From Akkermansiaceae bacterium UBA1506 (GTDB taxonomy: Bacteria > Verrucomicrobiota > Verrucomicrobiia > Verrucomicrobiales > DEV007): a DNA stretch of 64,000 nucleotides. The notes under the pieces are model-generated. The model saw nothing but the letters and a program-made list of their open reading frames with translations. It had not been told where the DNA came from and did no database searches. A program made the position numbers and the translations under genes. Position 1 is the first letter of the stretch; each line of letters starts with the position of its first letter. The DNA is taken from contig DCQY01000126.1 in the NCBI GenBank assembly GCA_002323995.1, positions 19,019 through 83,018 of the forward strand. The letters run 5' to 3'. Of this stretch, positions 1 through 8,106 are shown one piece after another.

Positions 1-1160
1 TTTGCATCGAGATCGGCGAGTTTCGCCTCCTGAGCTTCGTCGGGCAGCCAGAGGGTAGGCGGAGGTGTTGCATCTACTTTGGGGAAGTAGGCATACAGAC
101 CTGCCTCATCGATGTTGTCGAAGTAGGCGGCAACCTCGTAGTAGTCCAGCATCGTCAGGGGGTCATACTTGTGGTCGTGACAGCGGCTGCATTCGAAGCT
201 GAGTCCGAGGAAGGCTGTGCCAAACGTGTGAACACGATCAGCGACATACTCGATGCGGAATTCTTCAGGGACACTGCCTCCTTCGTTCTTCTGCGAGTGG
301 AGGCGATTAAAAGCCGTGGCGAGGATTTGATTCCGGGTCGGGTTTGGGAGTAAGTCGCCGGCGAGCTGTTCGATGATGAACTGGTCGTAGGGCATATTGC
401 CCTGGAAGGCTTCGATGACCCAGTCACGCCAAGGCCAGACTCGACGATCCCAATCTTGCTGGTATCCGAAGGTGTCGGAGTAGCGAGCTACGTCGAGCCA
501 CTCACCTGCCATACGCTCACCGTAGGATGCCGAAGCGAAGAGCCGCTCGACGACTTTCTCATAAGCGTCAGGAGAAGTGTCAGCGAGAAAGGCATCCAGT
601 TCCGGCAGCGTCGGAGGGAGGCCGGTCAGGTCGAAAGTGATGCGCCGAAGCCATTTCTCGCGGTTGGTCTCCGGGGAAGGGGCAAACTGCTCCTGCTCGA
701 GACGATTGAGAATAAAGTGATCGATGGGATTGCGGACCCAGTCGGGTTGAGTTTTCGGCACCTCAATAGAATCGGGGATCGCCGTGAAGGACCAGTGTTC
801 CCGGTATTCGGCACCTTGATTGATCCAGCGCTTAATAATGTCGATCTCTTCCTCTGTGAGGGCCATCTTATTTTCCGGCGGCGGCATGAGATCGATCTCG
901 TCATCGGTGATGAGACGGTAATAGAGCTCACTGTCTTCGGCATTGCCTGGAACGATACCGAAGTAATCACCCAGGTCGGCCGTGGCGTGCTCGAAGGTGT
1001 CGACGCGGTATTCGGATTTCTGGTTCTTGGCGCCAGGGCCATGGCACTTGAAACACCTGTCTGAAAGGATCGGTCGAACATCCTTATTGAAGTCGACACG
1101 ATCGCTGGCTGAGAGCGCCCCGATAAGCCCAAGGGAAAGGATTAGTATGGAGTAGCGCAT
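1..1160 (-). CDS. PSD1-type cytochrome c / DUF1549-DUF1553 protein (partial)
   Basis: The gene starts at an ATG at 1160 and runs off the left edge, so only about 386 N-terminal residues are visible. A hydrophobic signal segment (residues 1-19) precedes a PSCyt1-type domain whose haem motif CFKCH lies at residues 36-40. A DUF1549-like stretch follows, with RNPIDHFILNRL and FDLTGLPPT, and then the second conserved element CSRCHDHKYDP. This order is typical of the large secreted PSD1 proteins of Planctomycetes and Verrucomicrobia; the DUF1553 end should lie beyond the window. Biochemical function is not established for the family. These genes often sit beside sulfatases, and one lies 3 kb away here. 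Family assignment is secure, function is not. Confidence 0.9.
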   Translation of the reverse strand, partial: MRYSILILSLGLIGALSASDRVDFNKDVRPILSDRCFKCHGPGAKNQKSEYRVDTFEHATADLGDYFGIVPGNAEDSELYYRLITDDEIDLMPPPENKMALTEEEIDIIKRWINQGAEYREHWSFTAIPDSIEVPKTQPDWVRNPIDHFILNRLEQEQFAPSPETNREKWLRRITFDLTGLPPTLPELDAFLADTSPDAYEKVVERLFASASYGERMAGEWLDVARYSDTFGYQQDWDRRVWPWRDWVIEAFQGNMPYDQFIIEQLAGDLLPNPTRNQILATAFNRLHSQKNEGGSVPEEFRIEYVADRVHTFGTAFLGLSFECSRCHDHKYDPLTMLDYYEVAAYFDNIDEAGLYAYFPKVDATPPPTLWLPDEAQEAKLADLDA

Positions 1161-1313
1161 CGGGAAACTTCGAATCGAAACATCAACTTTACAGTAAACA
1201 CAAAAAGGTATGATCTTGCGGATATGATAGCAAGTATGAGATACGCGATTGCGGGCCACGTAACAGCGAAACGCGGACAGGAGAACAATAAACATAAAAA
1301 GAAATACCCTCGT

Positions 1314-1388
1314 GAGCCCAATAAAAATGGCTTTGTAGCTTTTTAGCAGTGGCTTTGGTGGGCTCGGGAGACGGTCAAAGACCGCGGT
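1314..1388. promoter_or_regulatory. Inverted repeats upstream of PAS-AraC gene
   Basis: The 276-base gap between the divergent PSD1 and PAS-AraC genes holds a 7-bp inverted repeat, GAGCCCA at 1314-1320 and TGGGCTC at 1359-1365. Next to it is a compact dyad, CGGTC-AAA-GACCG at 1372-1384, followed by a further CGGTC at 1384-1388. They lie 50-120 bases before the regulator start and could be operators, perhaps for self-control. Repeats this short could also occur by chance. Confidence 0.3.
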
Positions 1389-1436
1389 CAGGAACGATTT
1401 GAATCTGTTACAGCTTTAATGTAATTTTAGTATGTA

Positions 1437-2186
1437 ATGACGTTTTTGGCGAAGAGTTATGACGAGCGGTTTTTTTCGCGGCATCCCGAGGCGAGACAGA
1501 TCATGGAGCTTTTTGAGTTCCTGCCTTCCGTTTATTTCTATGTCAAAGATGCGGAGCACCGCTATGTCTGCGTGAACCGGCCTGTGCTTACCGAGATCTT
1601 CGGAATGAATCAAATGGAAGAGATTTTAGGGAAATCAGACCTTGAAATTCAGGCCCCAGCGATGGCGGAAGCCTACCATGCTGAAGATCGTCAGGTAATG
1701 AATGGTGGGAATGTGATCCCAAATCAGGTCTGGTTGGTGATGTTGGCTGGGGGAGGACCCCAGTGGTTTGTTTCGACGAAAACTCCGCTCAAAGGAGATA
1801 AAGGTGATGTTATTGGATTGGCGGGTGTGATGTATCGCATCGATACACCGGATGAAGAAGTCGAGCGTTTCGGCGAGATTCATCCGGTGATCAAATATCT
1901 CGAAGAGCATTATCGATCAGATATTTCTATGGAAGCAATGGCGCGTCTTTCAGGTCTTTCGACGACCCAGTTTAACAAACGCTTCCGTGATCTCTTGCGG
2001 GTTTCCCCAACTGAACTGCTGTTGCGTCTTCGAATCCAAGAAGCGCAGCGCCTGTTGGTTAGTACTTCTGACGGAGTGGCATCGATCGCGGAGGCGACCG
2101 GATTTTGTGATCAGAGTCATTTTACGAAACGTTTCAAGCGAGTCACGGATATGACTCCACTTCGATACCGGAAGTGTTTCCGTTGA
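1437..2186 (+). CDS. PAS domain-containing AraC-family transcriptional regulator
   Basis: This 249-residue predicted cytoplasmic regulator has an N-terminal PAS domain (about residues 25-135, beginning FLPSVYFYVKDAEHRYVCVN) and a C-terminal AraC-type double helix-turn-helix (about 150-248). The second HTH carries the family signature IAEATGFCDQSHFTKRFKR. PAS domains bind small ligands or cofactors; the ligand here cannot be read from sequence. Most AraC proteins use a cupin sensor, and PAS-AraC fusions like this one are common in Verrucomicrobia and Planctomycetes. It is divergent from the PSD1 gene and 44 bases upstream of the cysteine-rich gene, either of which may be a target. The ATG at 1437 lacks a clear ribosome binding site, but no later start keeps the PAS domain whole. 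Confidence 0.9.
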   Translation: MTFLAKSYDERFFSRHPEARQIMELFEFLPSVYFYVKDAEHRYVCVNRPVLTEIFGMNQMEEILGKSDLEIQAPAMAEAYHAEDRQVMNGGNVIPNQVWLVMLAGGGPQWFVSTKTPLKGDKGDVIGLAGVMYRIDTPDEEVERFGEIHPVIKYLEEHYRSDISMEAMARLSGLSTTQFNKRFRDLLRVSPTELLLRLRIQEAQRLLVSTSDGVASIAEATGFCDQSHFTKRFKRVTDMTPLRYRKCFR

Positions 2187-2230
2187 ATGCTGTTCGACAC
2201 GGAAATGAATTAGGCGTAAGGGATGGGTGG

Positions 2231-2926
2231 ATGAGTCAGGCTATTGAAGCGTTCCCCGAGTCCCGCGAATTTCTTGCTGATATGGTTGCAGGCATGTGTC
2301 TGGACATTGCAGCACTTTCGCGTCCGCTCAGGCGCTGTGATCTTACTTTGTGCGGAGGGAACTGTTGTCACGATGGTGTCTATCTCTCATCAGAGGAAGC
2401 GCGAGTTATTCGCGATCTGGCTGGGGAGATGCGAGGTAAGCTTAAGGGGCTTGGAGCCAACCTACCAAAACAAGTCGTGGTCTACGGTAAGTGGCGAGAC
2501 GCAGCTTCTGGGCCGAAGACAGCAACGAAGCCGGCTTCGATGCGAGACAAAGTGGGAGACTACCCAAAACACTTCCCGGAGACCAACTGCGTTTTCCTCC
2601 TCGATGATGCAAGATGCGCTCTTCAGGTCATGGCGACAAAAGAAGAGAAGCATCCTTGGACTTATAAACCGCTGACCTGCTGGTTGCATCCCTTATCGAT
2701 CACTTCAGGTCCGAATCACAAGCCGCTGTTGACTTTGTATTCTGATGAGACCGATCCTCAACGTTATCCGGATTACGATGGCTTCGTCTGTCGAACTCAT
2801 TGCGGCCGCTTGCAGGAAGCCGGCGAACCAGCATGGCAGGTGCTGCGATGGGAGATAGAAACTCTCGGCGAAATCGGGGGGCGTGATCTTATTGCCGAAA
2901 TCGAAGCGGAAACGACGCGCACTTAA
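2231..2926 (+). CDS. Cysteine-rich YkgJ/DUF3109-like metal-chelating protein
   Basis: The ATG at 2231 gives 231 residues. A GTG at 2174 would overlap the regulator gene; the ATG is preferred because AAGGG lies about 8 bases ahead of it. Cysteines are clustered: CDLTLCGGNCC near the N-terminus, then NCVFLL, DARCAL, LTCWLHP and CRTHCG. This spacing fits the zinc/iron-chelating YkgJ or DUF3109-type families, which are thought to bind metal or an iron-sulfur cluster but lack a well-defined reaction. No signal peptide is seen, so it should be cytoplasmic. Its stop codon abuts that of the convergent CNNM gene within TTAATTAA. Family placement is by cysteine pattern only. Confidence 0.65.
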   Translation: MSQAIEAFPESREFLADMVAGMCLDIAALSRPLRRCDLTLCGGNCCHDGVYLSSEEARVIRDLAGEMRGKLKGLGANLPKQVVVYGKWRDAASGPKTATKPASMRDKVGDYPKHFPETNCVFLLDDARCALQVMATKEEKHPWTYKPLTCWLHPLSITSGPNHKPLLTLYSDETDPQRYPDYDGFVCRTHCGRLQEAGEPAWQVLRWEIETLGEIGGRDLIAEIEAETTRT

Positions 2927-4105
2927 TTAAGCGGAGGTATCGGCTTTCGCCTCGTTGGCTGCTTCTTTCCCTTCGCCGTTTGGCTCGGAGGGCTCCTCAA
3001 CTTCAAGGCCCATTTTGGATGCTCGGTTTTTCCAAAGATTACGGGCGAACTCCTGCATGTCCTCTCGGGTGTCCGCCTCGTCGACGATCTCTAATCCAAG
3101 CAAGGTCTCGACCACATCTTCCATCGTGACGAGTCCGCTCATACCGCCGTATTCGTCGAATACAACAGCGACGTGATCTCGATTGGCAACTAGTTGCTGG
3201 AAAGCATCTGTCATTTTTGTCATCTCAGGCATGGCTGCGATTTCCCGGCTGAGGTCTCGCAGTTCGAGATCAAATTTATCTTGGGCGGCAGCTAGCAGGA
3301 TATCATGTTTGAGGACGAAACCTTTGATGTCGTCGCGGTTTTCGCTGTAGATCGGAATTCGGGAGAAAGGAGAACTCCGGTGACGCTCCAGATAATGCTC
3401 CACGGTAGTATCCTCGGTCAGTGCGAAAACCACCACTCGGGGAGTCATCACTTCGCGAACAGTGATTTCGCTGAGGCGTAAGAGGTTGTCGAGAATTCGG
3501 GATTCGTCTTCTTTTAGTTTTCCCTGACGAGTACCCAATTCTGCCATCACTTTGAGTTCGTCGCGGCTGAAGGTGGCCTCACCGTGTCCGCCTTTACTAA
3601 AAATTTCGATAAACCAAACCACGGGGGTCATCACCCTGGTCAACCAGTGTAGTGAAACAGCAACCCAGGGAGCCCAAGCTCGCCAGTGTCGTGCTCCAAG
3701 ATTTTTGGGGATAATTTCGGACGCGATCAGAATCGCAAGGGTCATGAGTGCTCCTGCGAGAGCATCCCACTTACCTCCCCCTAGCGCTGAGACTTGGGCG
3801 GCCACTCCCATCGCTCCTACGGTGTGAGAAATAGTGTTTAGTGTCAGAATGGAAGTCAGCGGCCGACTAATCTGACTCTTGAGTCGTTCAAGCAGTAATC
3901 CTGACTTGGGACGCTTCTTCTTGTGGTTGGCTATGTAGGGATTGGTGACGCTCAGGATAACTGCCTCCCAGACAGAGCAGAAAAATGACACGCCGATGGC
4001 AAGGCAGAAATAGACGATCAGGAGGGTCCAGGAGCCGGTAATGTCAGGATCAAGGGTTGCCGGTGCGAGCGCCGCGACAGGAAAAAGAAACATGATTACT
4101 CCCAT
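2927..4105 (-). CDS. CNNM/CBS-domain membrane protein (CorC/HlyC family)
   Basis: This 392-residue protein has an N-terminal DUF21/CNNM membrane region with several hydrophobic segments (about residues 5-165), a paired CBS domain module (about 200-325, starting near the VREVMTPR motif and including VVFDEYGGMSGLVTMEDVVE) and a charged, Glu-rich tail. Relatives act in magnesium or other divalent-cation efflux or resistance at the inner membrane, with the CBS pair binding nucleotides. The CorC_HlyC C-terminal domain common in this family is not evident. An internal ATG at 4093 is a possible alternative start. The gene ends against the convergent cysteine-rich gene. Its substrate cannot be deduced. 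Confidence 0.88.
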   Translation of the reverse strand: MGVIMFLFPVAALAPATLDPDITGSWTLLIVYFCLAIGVSFFCSVWEAVILSVTNPYIANHKKKRPKSGLLLERLKSQISRPLTSILTLNTISHTVGAMGVAAQVSALGGGKWDALAGALMTLAILIASEIIPKNLGARHWRAWAPWVAVSLHWLTRVMTPVVWFIEIFSKGGHGEATFSRDELKVMAELGTRQGKLKEDESRILDNLLRLSEITVREVMTPRVVVFALTEDTTVEHYLERHRSSPFSRIPIYSENRDDIKGFVLKHDILLAAAQDKFDLELRDLSREIAAMPEMTKMTDAFQQLVANRDHVAVVFDEYGGMSGLVTMEDVVETLLGLEIVDEADTREDMQEFARNLWKNRASKMGLEVEEPSEPNGEGKEAANEAKADTSA

Positions 4106-4127
4106 ATTGCTATGAATTGAGACAGCT

Positions 4128-4328
4128 TCAAGTCGAAACGAGTTCTGGATTCAGGGGCTCGAGAAGCTTGGCGATCTGCCTCGGTGTCACCTGTTGATCA
4201 CAAGAAACGTTGAAAGCCACGAAGCGGCGCAGTGATGTCGTCGCTAGGCTGTCTTGCTCAGCAACTGCGGGCAGTGCTAATGCGGTCGCAAGTAAGGCGA
4301 TGCTGAGAGTGACTTTGATAGCTTTCAA
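4128..4328 (-). CDS. Small secreted protein of unknown function
   Basis: This is a 66-residue ORF with a convincing signal peptide (KVTLSIALLATALALPAVA, cleavage expected after AVA), leaving a mature peptide of about 43 residues with one cysteine. The only usable start is TTG at 4328 and I see no strong ribosome binding site. It lies on the same strand between the sulfatase (ends 4377) and the CNNM gene (starts 4105), so it may ride on the sulfatase transcript. I do not recognise the mature sequence. The signal peptide supports a real gene, but the weak start keeps confidence moderate. Confidence 0.5.
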   Translation of the reverse strand: MKAIKVTLSIALLATALALPAVAEQDSLATTSLRRFVAFNVSCDQQVTPRQIAKLLEPLNPELVST

Positions 4329-4376
4329 TAGGCTTGAGAATGATATTTTAATCTGATCTGAGAGACTTGAAGGAGA

Positions 4377-6185
4377 CTATTTTTTCTTAACGTAGGCGAA
4401 GAAGGCGCCGGTTACTTCGCCCTGATTGCCAACAAATGTGGCATAGAGTTCGGCCGGACCGGCTTCGAGGGTAACATCGAAGGTTACATTAGATGCGCCG
4501 GAAGGAACATCCTTGGAGAGTCGAATGCTTTGAATCTCAATGTTAGCGGACTTTGCAGGAACAGCTTTACCGGGTGTTTCGCGGAAAGCGGGGCCACCGG
4601 GGACTGAATTTCCCGGAGAGATTGGGGCGGTGATGGGCGTGTTGGCAACGTTTCCTTCGTTGGGCCAACGGCGCAGCTCGATTTCGTAGTCACCGGCTTC
4701 TTCTACGGTGAGATACCAGAATCCGAGGTTGCTAGGCTTAGTCACGCCGTCACGAATGTGCTTCTGGTTCCAGGGGCTGGAACCGGTCGTGATCCAATCG
4801 TGACTGGTGAGTCGGCTCGGATTTTCAGCGGGATTACCAATGTGAATACGCGCCGGGTCCCCAAAGGACGGAGAGATGTCAGCCCACCACGCATCGTAAA
4901 AATTCTTGAGTCGCTCTGCTACTTCCGGGTGGTCTGCGATGACATTGTTCTGTTGCTTCGGATCATTCTTGATCGCATAGAGCTCGTGGGTTGGCCCCGC
5001 TTTTTTGCCTTCATTGGAAACGAGGCGCCACTCATTGGTCATTACTGCAGACTTTCTCCACTTGATGGGATCTTTGACGCGCTGGCTGTCAGTGACAAGG
5101 ATGCGGTCTGGCCAGTTATGGGGTCGCTGGATACTCTCAATCAGCGGGCGGATTGAAACACCGTCGAATGTAACGTCGGCAGGTGCTTTGATACCGGCGA
5201 GATCGATGAGCGTTGGGACGACGTCAACGTGAGCGGTTATGGTCTCGACCTTATTTTCTTTATTGAATCCGCCTGCAGGCCAATGCAGAAAGAATGGAAC
5301 GCGGTGACCGCCGTCATACTCGCTACCTTTGGCTCCGCGCATTCCACCATCGTAGGTTCCGCGACCTCCAGCCGTGCCGTTGTCGGTGGTGAAAATGAAG
5401 ATTGTGTCATCAGTTAGGCCTCTCTCGTCAAGCCATTCACGCAGAGCTCCTACGTTGTCATCGATATTGGCGACCATGCCGAAGAAGTTGGCTGGGGCAA
5501 CGCCGAGGTGCGCGTAGGGAGCCGAGCTTTCCTCCGGGGCGTGGTTGGGGCTGTGCGGTGCGTTAGTGGAAATGTAGGCTAGGAACGGCTTGCCTTCGAC
5601 TTCACTGGCTTCAATGAACTTCTTCGCGTAGTCGAAGTAAACGTCGGTGCAGTAGCCTTCGGTCTTGGTGGGCACCTTATTGTGGAAGTAGGTGTCGTCG
5701 AAGTAAGCGTTGTCCCAGTAATCAGGAGTCTGGCCGACGCCGCCACCACCGTGGCGAAGGACTTCGGTGAAGCCTCGATCCTCAGGTCTGAAAGGGTAGT
5801 TGTCACCGAGGTGCCACTTGCCAAACATGCCGGTGTTGTAACCGTTATCCTTGAAGATTTGAGCGATCGTTACCTCATTGAAACGTAGCATAGAGCGTCC
5901 CATAATGGTGTGCCAGACGCCGGTTCGGTTGGTCCAGTGTCCCGTAAGCAGAGCGCCACGTGTAGGGGAGCAGGTCGGGGCGACGTGGTAGTCCTCAAGA
6001 CGAACTGACTCGCTTGCGAGCGAATCGAGATGCGGGGTTTTCACGACTGGATTGCCATGGCAGGACAGGTCGCCATATCCCTGGTCGTCAGTGATTACAA
6101 TGACGATATTGGGGGCATCTGCGACTATCACTGGAAGGGCCAGAAAGGAAGTAACCGCAAGAGTGATGATGATTGAAAATTTCAT
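4377..6185 (-). CDS. Secreted arylsulfatase with C-terminal beta-rich module
   Basis: The 602-residue product starts with a signal peptide (about residues 1-22) and continues into a type I sulfatase fold. APNIVIVITDDQGYGD carries metal-binding aspartates, and the CSPTRG motif places the formylglycine precursor cysteine at residue 72. Later motifs include KWHLGD and TTDNGTAGG. It should remove sulfate esters from carbohydrates or related substrates in the periplasm or outside. A Cys-type sulfatase needs FGE or anSME maturation; neither gene is in the window. Residues after about 470 form an extra beta-rich region (FWYLTVEEAGDYEIELRRW) resembling accessory modules of verrucomicrobial sulfatases. 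It is divergent from the pseudopilin gene. Substrate unknown. Confidence 0.93.
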   Translation of the reverse strand: MKFSIIITLAVTSFLALPVIVADAPNIVIVITDDQGYGDLSCHGNPVVKTPHLDSLASESVRLEDYHVAPTCSPTRGALLTGHWTNRTGVWHTIMGRSMLRFNEVTIAQIFKDNGYNTGMFGKWHLGDNYPFRPEDRGFTEVLRHGGGGVGQTPDYWDNAYFDDTYFHNKVPTKTEGYCTDVYFDYAKKFIEASEVEGKPFLAYISTNAPHSPNHAPEESSAPYAHLGVAPANFFGMVANIDDNVGALREWLDERGLTDDTIFIFTTDNGTAGGRGTYDGGMRGAKGSEYDGGHRVPFFLHWPAGGFNKENKVETITAHVDVVPTLIDLAGIKAPADVTFDGVSIRPLIESIQRPHNWPDRILVTDSQRVKDPIKWRKSAVMTNEWRLVSNEGKKAGPTHELYAIKNDPKQQNNVIADHPEVAERLKNFYDAWWADISPSFGDPARIHIGNPAENPSRLTSHDWITTGSSPWNQKHIRDGVTKPSNLGFWYLTVEEAGDYEIELRRWPNEGNVANTPITAPISPGNSVPGGPAFRETPGKAVPAKSANIEIQSIRLSKDVPSGASNVTFDVTLEAGPAELYATFVGNQGEVTGAFFAYVKKK

Positions 6186-6214
6186 TTGATGAGAGGGGAG
6201 ATTTTAGTGGATCT

Positions 6215-6244
6215 ACTATACAGAACAAGGCTTAAACTATTCAA
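6215..6244 (-). promoter_or_regulatory. Predicted sigma-70 promoter for the sulfatase gene
   Basis: Read on the minus strand, TTGAAT (6239-6244) and TATAGT (6215-6220) are separated by 18 bases, about 30 bases before the sulfatase ATG. The match to -35 and -10 consensus is fair. It is a prediction from pattern only. Confidence 0.4.
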
Positions 6245-6248
6245 ATCG

Positions 6249-6291
6249 TTCTCCGGTAGCGGAGAAATAATTCTTAACTCCGTGTTGGAGT
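6249..6291. promoter_or_regulatory. Two adjacent dyads between sulfatase and pseudopilin genes
   Basis: A 7-bp hairpin or dyad, TTCTCCG-GTAG-CGGAGAA (6249-6266), is followed by ACTCC-GTGTT-GGAGT (6277-6291). Both have GGAG-type half sites and lie upstream of the predicted promoters of both divergent genes. They could be binding sites for a shared regulator. No regulator is identified. Confidence 0.35.
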
Positions 6292-6321
6292 GTGGAGAGG
6301 GAGTTGGGAATTGTTTCCGTC

Positions 6322-6349
6322 TTGACCCTATTTATGCAATTCCTATAAA
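6322..6349 (+). promoter_or_regulatory. Predicted sigma-70 promoter for the pseudopilin gene
   Basis: TTGACC (6322-6327) and TATAAA (6344-6349) are 16 bases apart and lie about 57 bases before the ATG at 6406. This is one of the better sigma-70 matches I noticed in the window. Confidence 0.5.
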
Positions 6350-6405
6350 CTGAAAACTCTTGGAAGCGCCGGGAAATGGCGTATCACTTCCCAAGATAGC
6401 CATAT

Positions 6406-7266
6406 ATGAAGTTTTCCCTCTCCTCCGAACGAACTGCTCGATCAGGTTTCACTATGGTTGAAATACTGGTAGTAGTTGCCATTCTCGGTATTCTCGTCGC
6501 CATCTTAGTTCCAAGTCTCGGCAGGGCGAAGCAGATCGCCGAGGCCATGGTAAATACCACCAACTTGAAAAATATTGCGACGGCCACACTAGCGTGGGCA
6601 GGGGATCACGGGAACAAGTTGCCTTCGCCTCAATATCCCGGCGGTGAAATTGTTCCCGGCACGATGGATCCTGACGACTATTTTCCAGACTACTGGAACC
6701 TAGGCGAGTCCGGGTTATGGATCGATGGGGTCGTTTTCGGACATATGTATCTGTCTGAACAAGCGCGTCGTGAGGACGATAAGGACGGCGATTACGGCGA
6801 CGATGGTTATGCCTCTTCCGGTGGTTACGAGGTCGACGAATCTGGAACCCACCTTAGGGGAACCCTTTTTGAGAATACTCAGTCGGTCAAAGCTGATCCT
6901 GAAGAGCAGGACTGGCACAAGCACAGTTACGCAATGAACACGAATCTTCAATATGACCGTCGAAAAGAGGATTCACCCGAACCTTGGTTGACGGAGAAAA
7001 CCCTTTCTAACCTGCTCTTCATGCCTAATGCACTTCTCTACATCGAAAATAAGGAATCCAACCTGATCGATTTTGACGATCGCGAAGCGATTATTGAGAC
7101 GATGGAAGAGCGCTGGGAAGGTAGCAAGGTCATTGCAGCGTTTCTTGATGGCCACGCCGAGCGACTAAAGGAGAACCAGATTCCGGAAGCTGACCCTAAC
7201 ACTGATCGGGAGTCGAGCCGTTTCTGGCGTGGTGTAGATATCAATCGTAGCGCCAGCTCTGAGTGA
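6406..7266 (+). CDS. Type II secretion/type IV pilin-like protein (pseudopilin)
   Basis: This 286-residue protein has a short leader and a class III signal: prepilin peptidase should cut after Gly14 in RSGFTMVEILVVVAILGIL, leaving Phe15 as the new N-terminus with Glu at mature position 5. A single hydrophobic helix (about 15-38) is followed by a large hydrophilic domain rich in Asp and Gly that I do not recognise beyond the verrucomicrobial GspG/H-like architecture. Such proteins are numerous in Verrucomicrobia and may be pseudopilins or single surface proteins that borrow the export route. It stands alone; other machine parts lie at 17.7-20.2 kb and 47.7 kb. A promoter-like sequence is present at 6322-6349. 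Confidence 0.9.
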   Translation: MKFSLSSERTARSGFTMVEILVVVAILGILVAILVPSLGRAKQIAEAMVNTTNLKNIATATLAWAGDHGNKLPSPQYPGGEIVPGTMDPDDYFPDYWNLGESGLWIDGVVFGHMYLSEQARREDDKDGDYGDDGYASSGGYEVDESGTHLRGTLFENTQSVKADPEEQDWHKHSYAMNTNLQYDRRKEDSPEPWLTEKTLSNLLFMPNALLYIENKESNLIDFDDREAIIETMEERWEGSKVIAAFLDGHAERLKENQIPEADPNTDRESSRFWRGVDINRSASSE

Positions 7267-7450
7267 TCCTGAATTATTCAAATTCTAACTCTTGAACGTT
7301 CTGGCTCTCGGGGCTGTTGTGAGCGCGGGGTCTTTTTGGATTCATTCTCAGAAGCGAAAGAGCTCCCACGGTGGGTTAACGCAGCGATGGTAACGCAAAA
7401 ACTTTCAGCTGATAATTAACGTTGCTTAAAGCTCAATCGTCCTTAACTTT

Positions 7451-7476
7451 CTTTGCTGGAGTAAGCGTCAGCAAAG
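7451..7476 (+). promoter_or_regulatory. Hairpin overlapping the ribosome binding region
   Basis: A perfect 8-bp inverted repeat, CTTTGCTG (7451-7458) and CAGCAAAG (7469-7476), has a 10-base loop and ends 3 bases before the ATG at 7480. The only GGAG-like element (7458-7461) sits at the loop edge. The structure could limit or shape translation initiation of the secreted protein gene. Confidence 0.45.
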
Positions 7477-7479
7477 CGA

Positions 7480-8106
7480 ATGAGACTTTTTATTATTGCC
7501 GTTCTGTTAGGATTTTACGCAAACAACCTTCGGGTAGCTGCTTCAGACGCCAACGGTTGTTCCGACGGGTTTGATGTATTGTCATTGCTTGGCGTTCCAG
7601 AAACGCCTGGGAGCCGGGAACCCCTTCTTGGTTTAGCAGGATTTTACGGTCAGCCACAGCCCCGACAGTGGCTGATTCTTACGTCGATTAAGGAGAAGTC
7701 TGGTCTTCTTCGTGAATCGGTTGCTTCGGGAGGGAAAGTGGTGTCCGAGCGGCAGTTCCGGCGTCTATTGGGCCAAGAACTTCCCCACACCCCCATCGCC
7801 AGAAATTCTCTTAAAATTTCCTCCTTGGAGGCGTTTGAGGTCGGAAAAGCTGAGGCAAAACGGCGCCGGGTATCATTCGAAAGCGTTCATTTCCGGCTCC
7901 GTTGTGATGACCAACCCAGTGAGCCAATCTGGATCCTCAGTTTTATCGATCGCGCTCAGATTTCTGTTGGTTCCGTTTACCTTTCCGCGGTCTCTGGGAA
8001 CGTTATTAAGACTGTCTGGCGAGATGCCGTAAACTACACCGTGTTATCGCAAAAAAAGTTTCCAGCAAACGCCGGCAGTGATGCCTTTAAAGCTGCAGGT
8101 CGCTAG
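7480..8106 (+). CDS. Secreted protein with PepSY-like C-terminal region
   Basis: The 208-residue product begins with a signal peptide (about residues 1-22, ending near VAAS). I do not recognise the N-terminal two thirds. The C-terminal part (about 125-190) has the look of a PepSY-like domain: WILSFIDRAQISVGSVYLSA followed by GNVIKTVWRD, where a W-x-L-x-F strand leads into a V-Y-x-S-A...G strand. Such domains are thought to have regulatory or inhibitory roles in the periplasm. A hairpin sits over the ribosome binding region. Its end overlaps the convergent PhoX-type gene by 4 bases. The domain call is by pattern and tentative. Confidence 0.7.
   Translation: MRLFIIAVLLGFYANNLRVAASDANGCSDGFDVLSLLGVPETPGSREPLLGLAGFYGQPQPRQWLILTSIKEKSGLLRESVASGGKVVSERQFRRLLGQELPHTPIARNSLKISSLEAFEVGKAEAKRRRVSFESVHFRLRCDDQPSEPIWILSFIDRAQISVGSVYLSAVSGNVIKTVWRDAVNYTVLSQKKFPANAGSDAFKAAGR

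Noticed and set aside
1..1132. Overlapping ORFs on the opposite strand or other frames of the left-edge PSD1 gene
   Set aside because: They are shadows: the PSD1 frame carries CFKCH and CSRCHDHKYDP and a signal peptide, while these frames show no motif.
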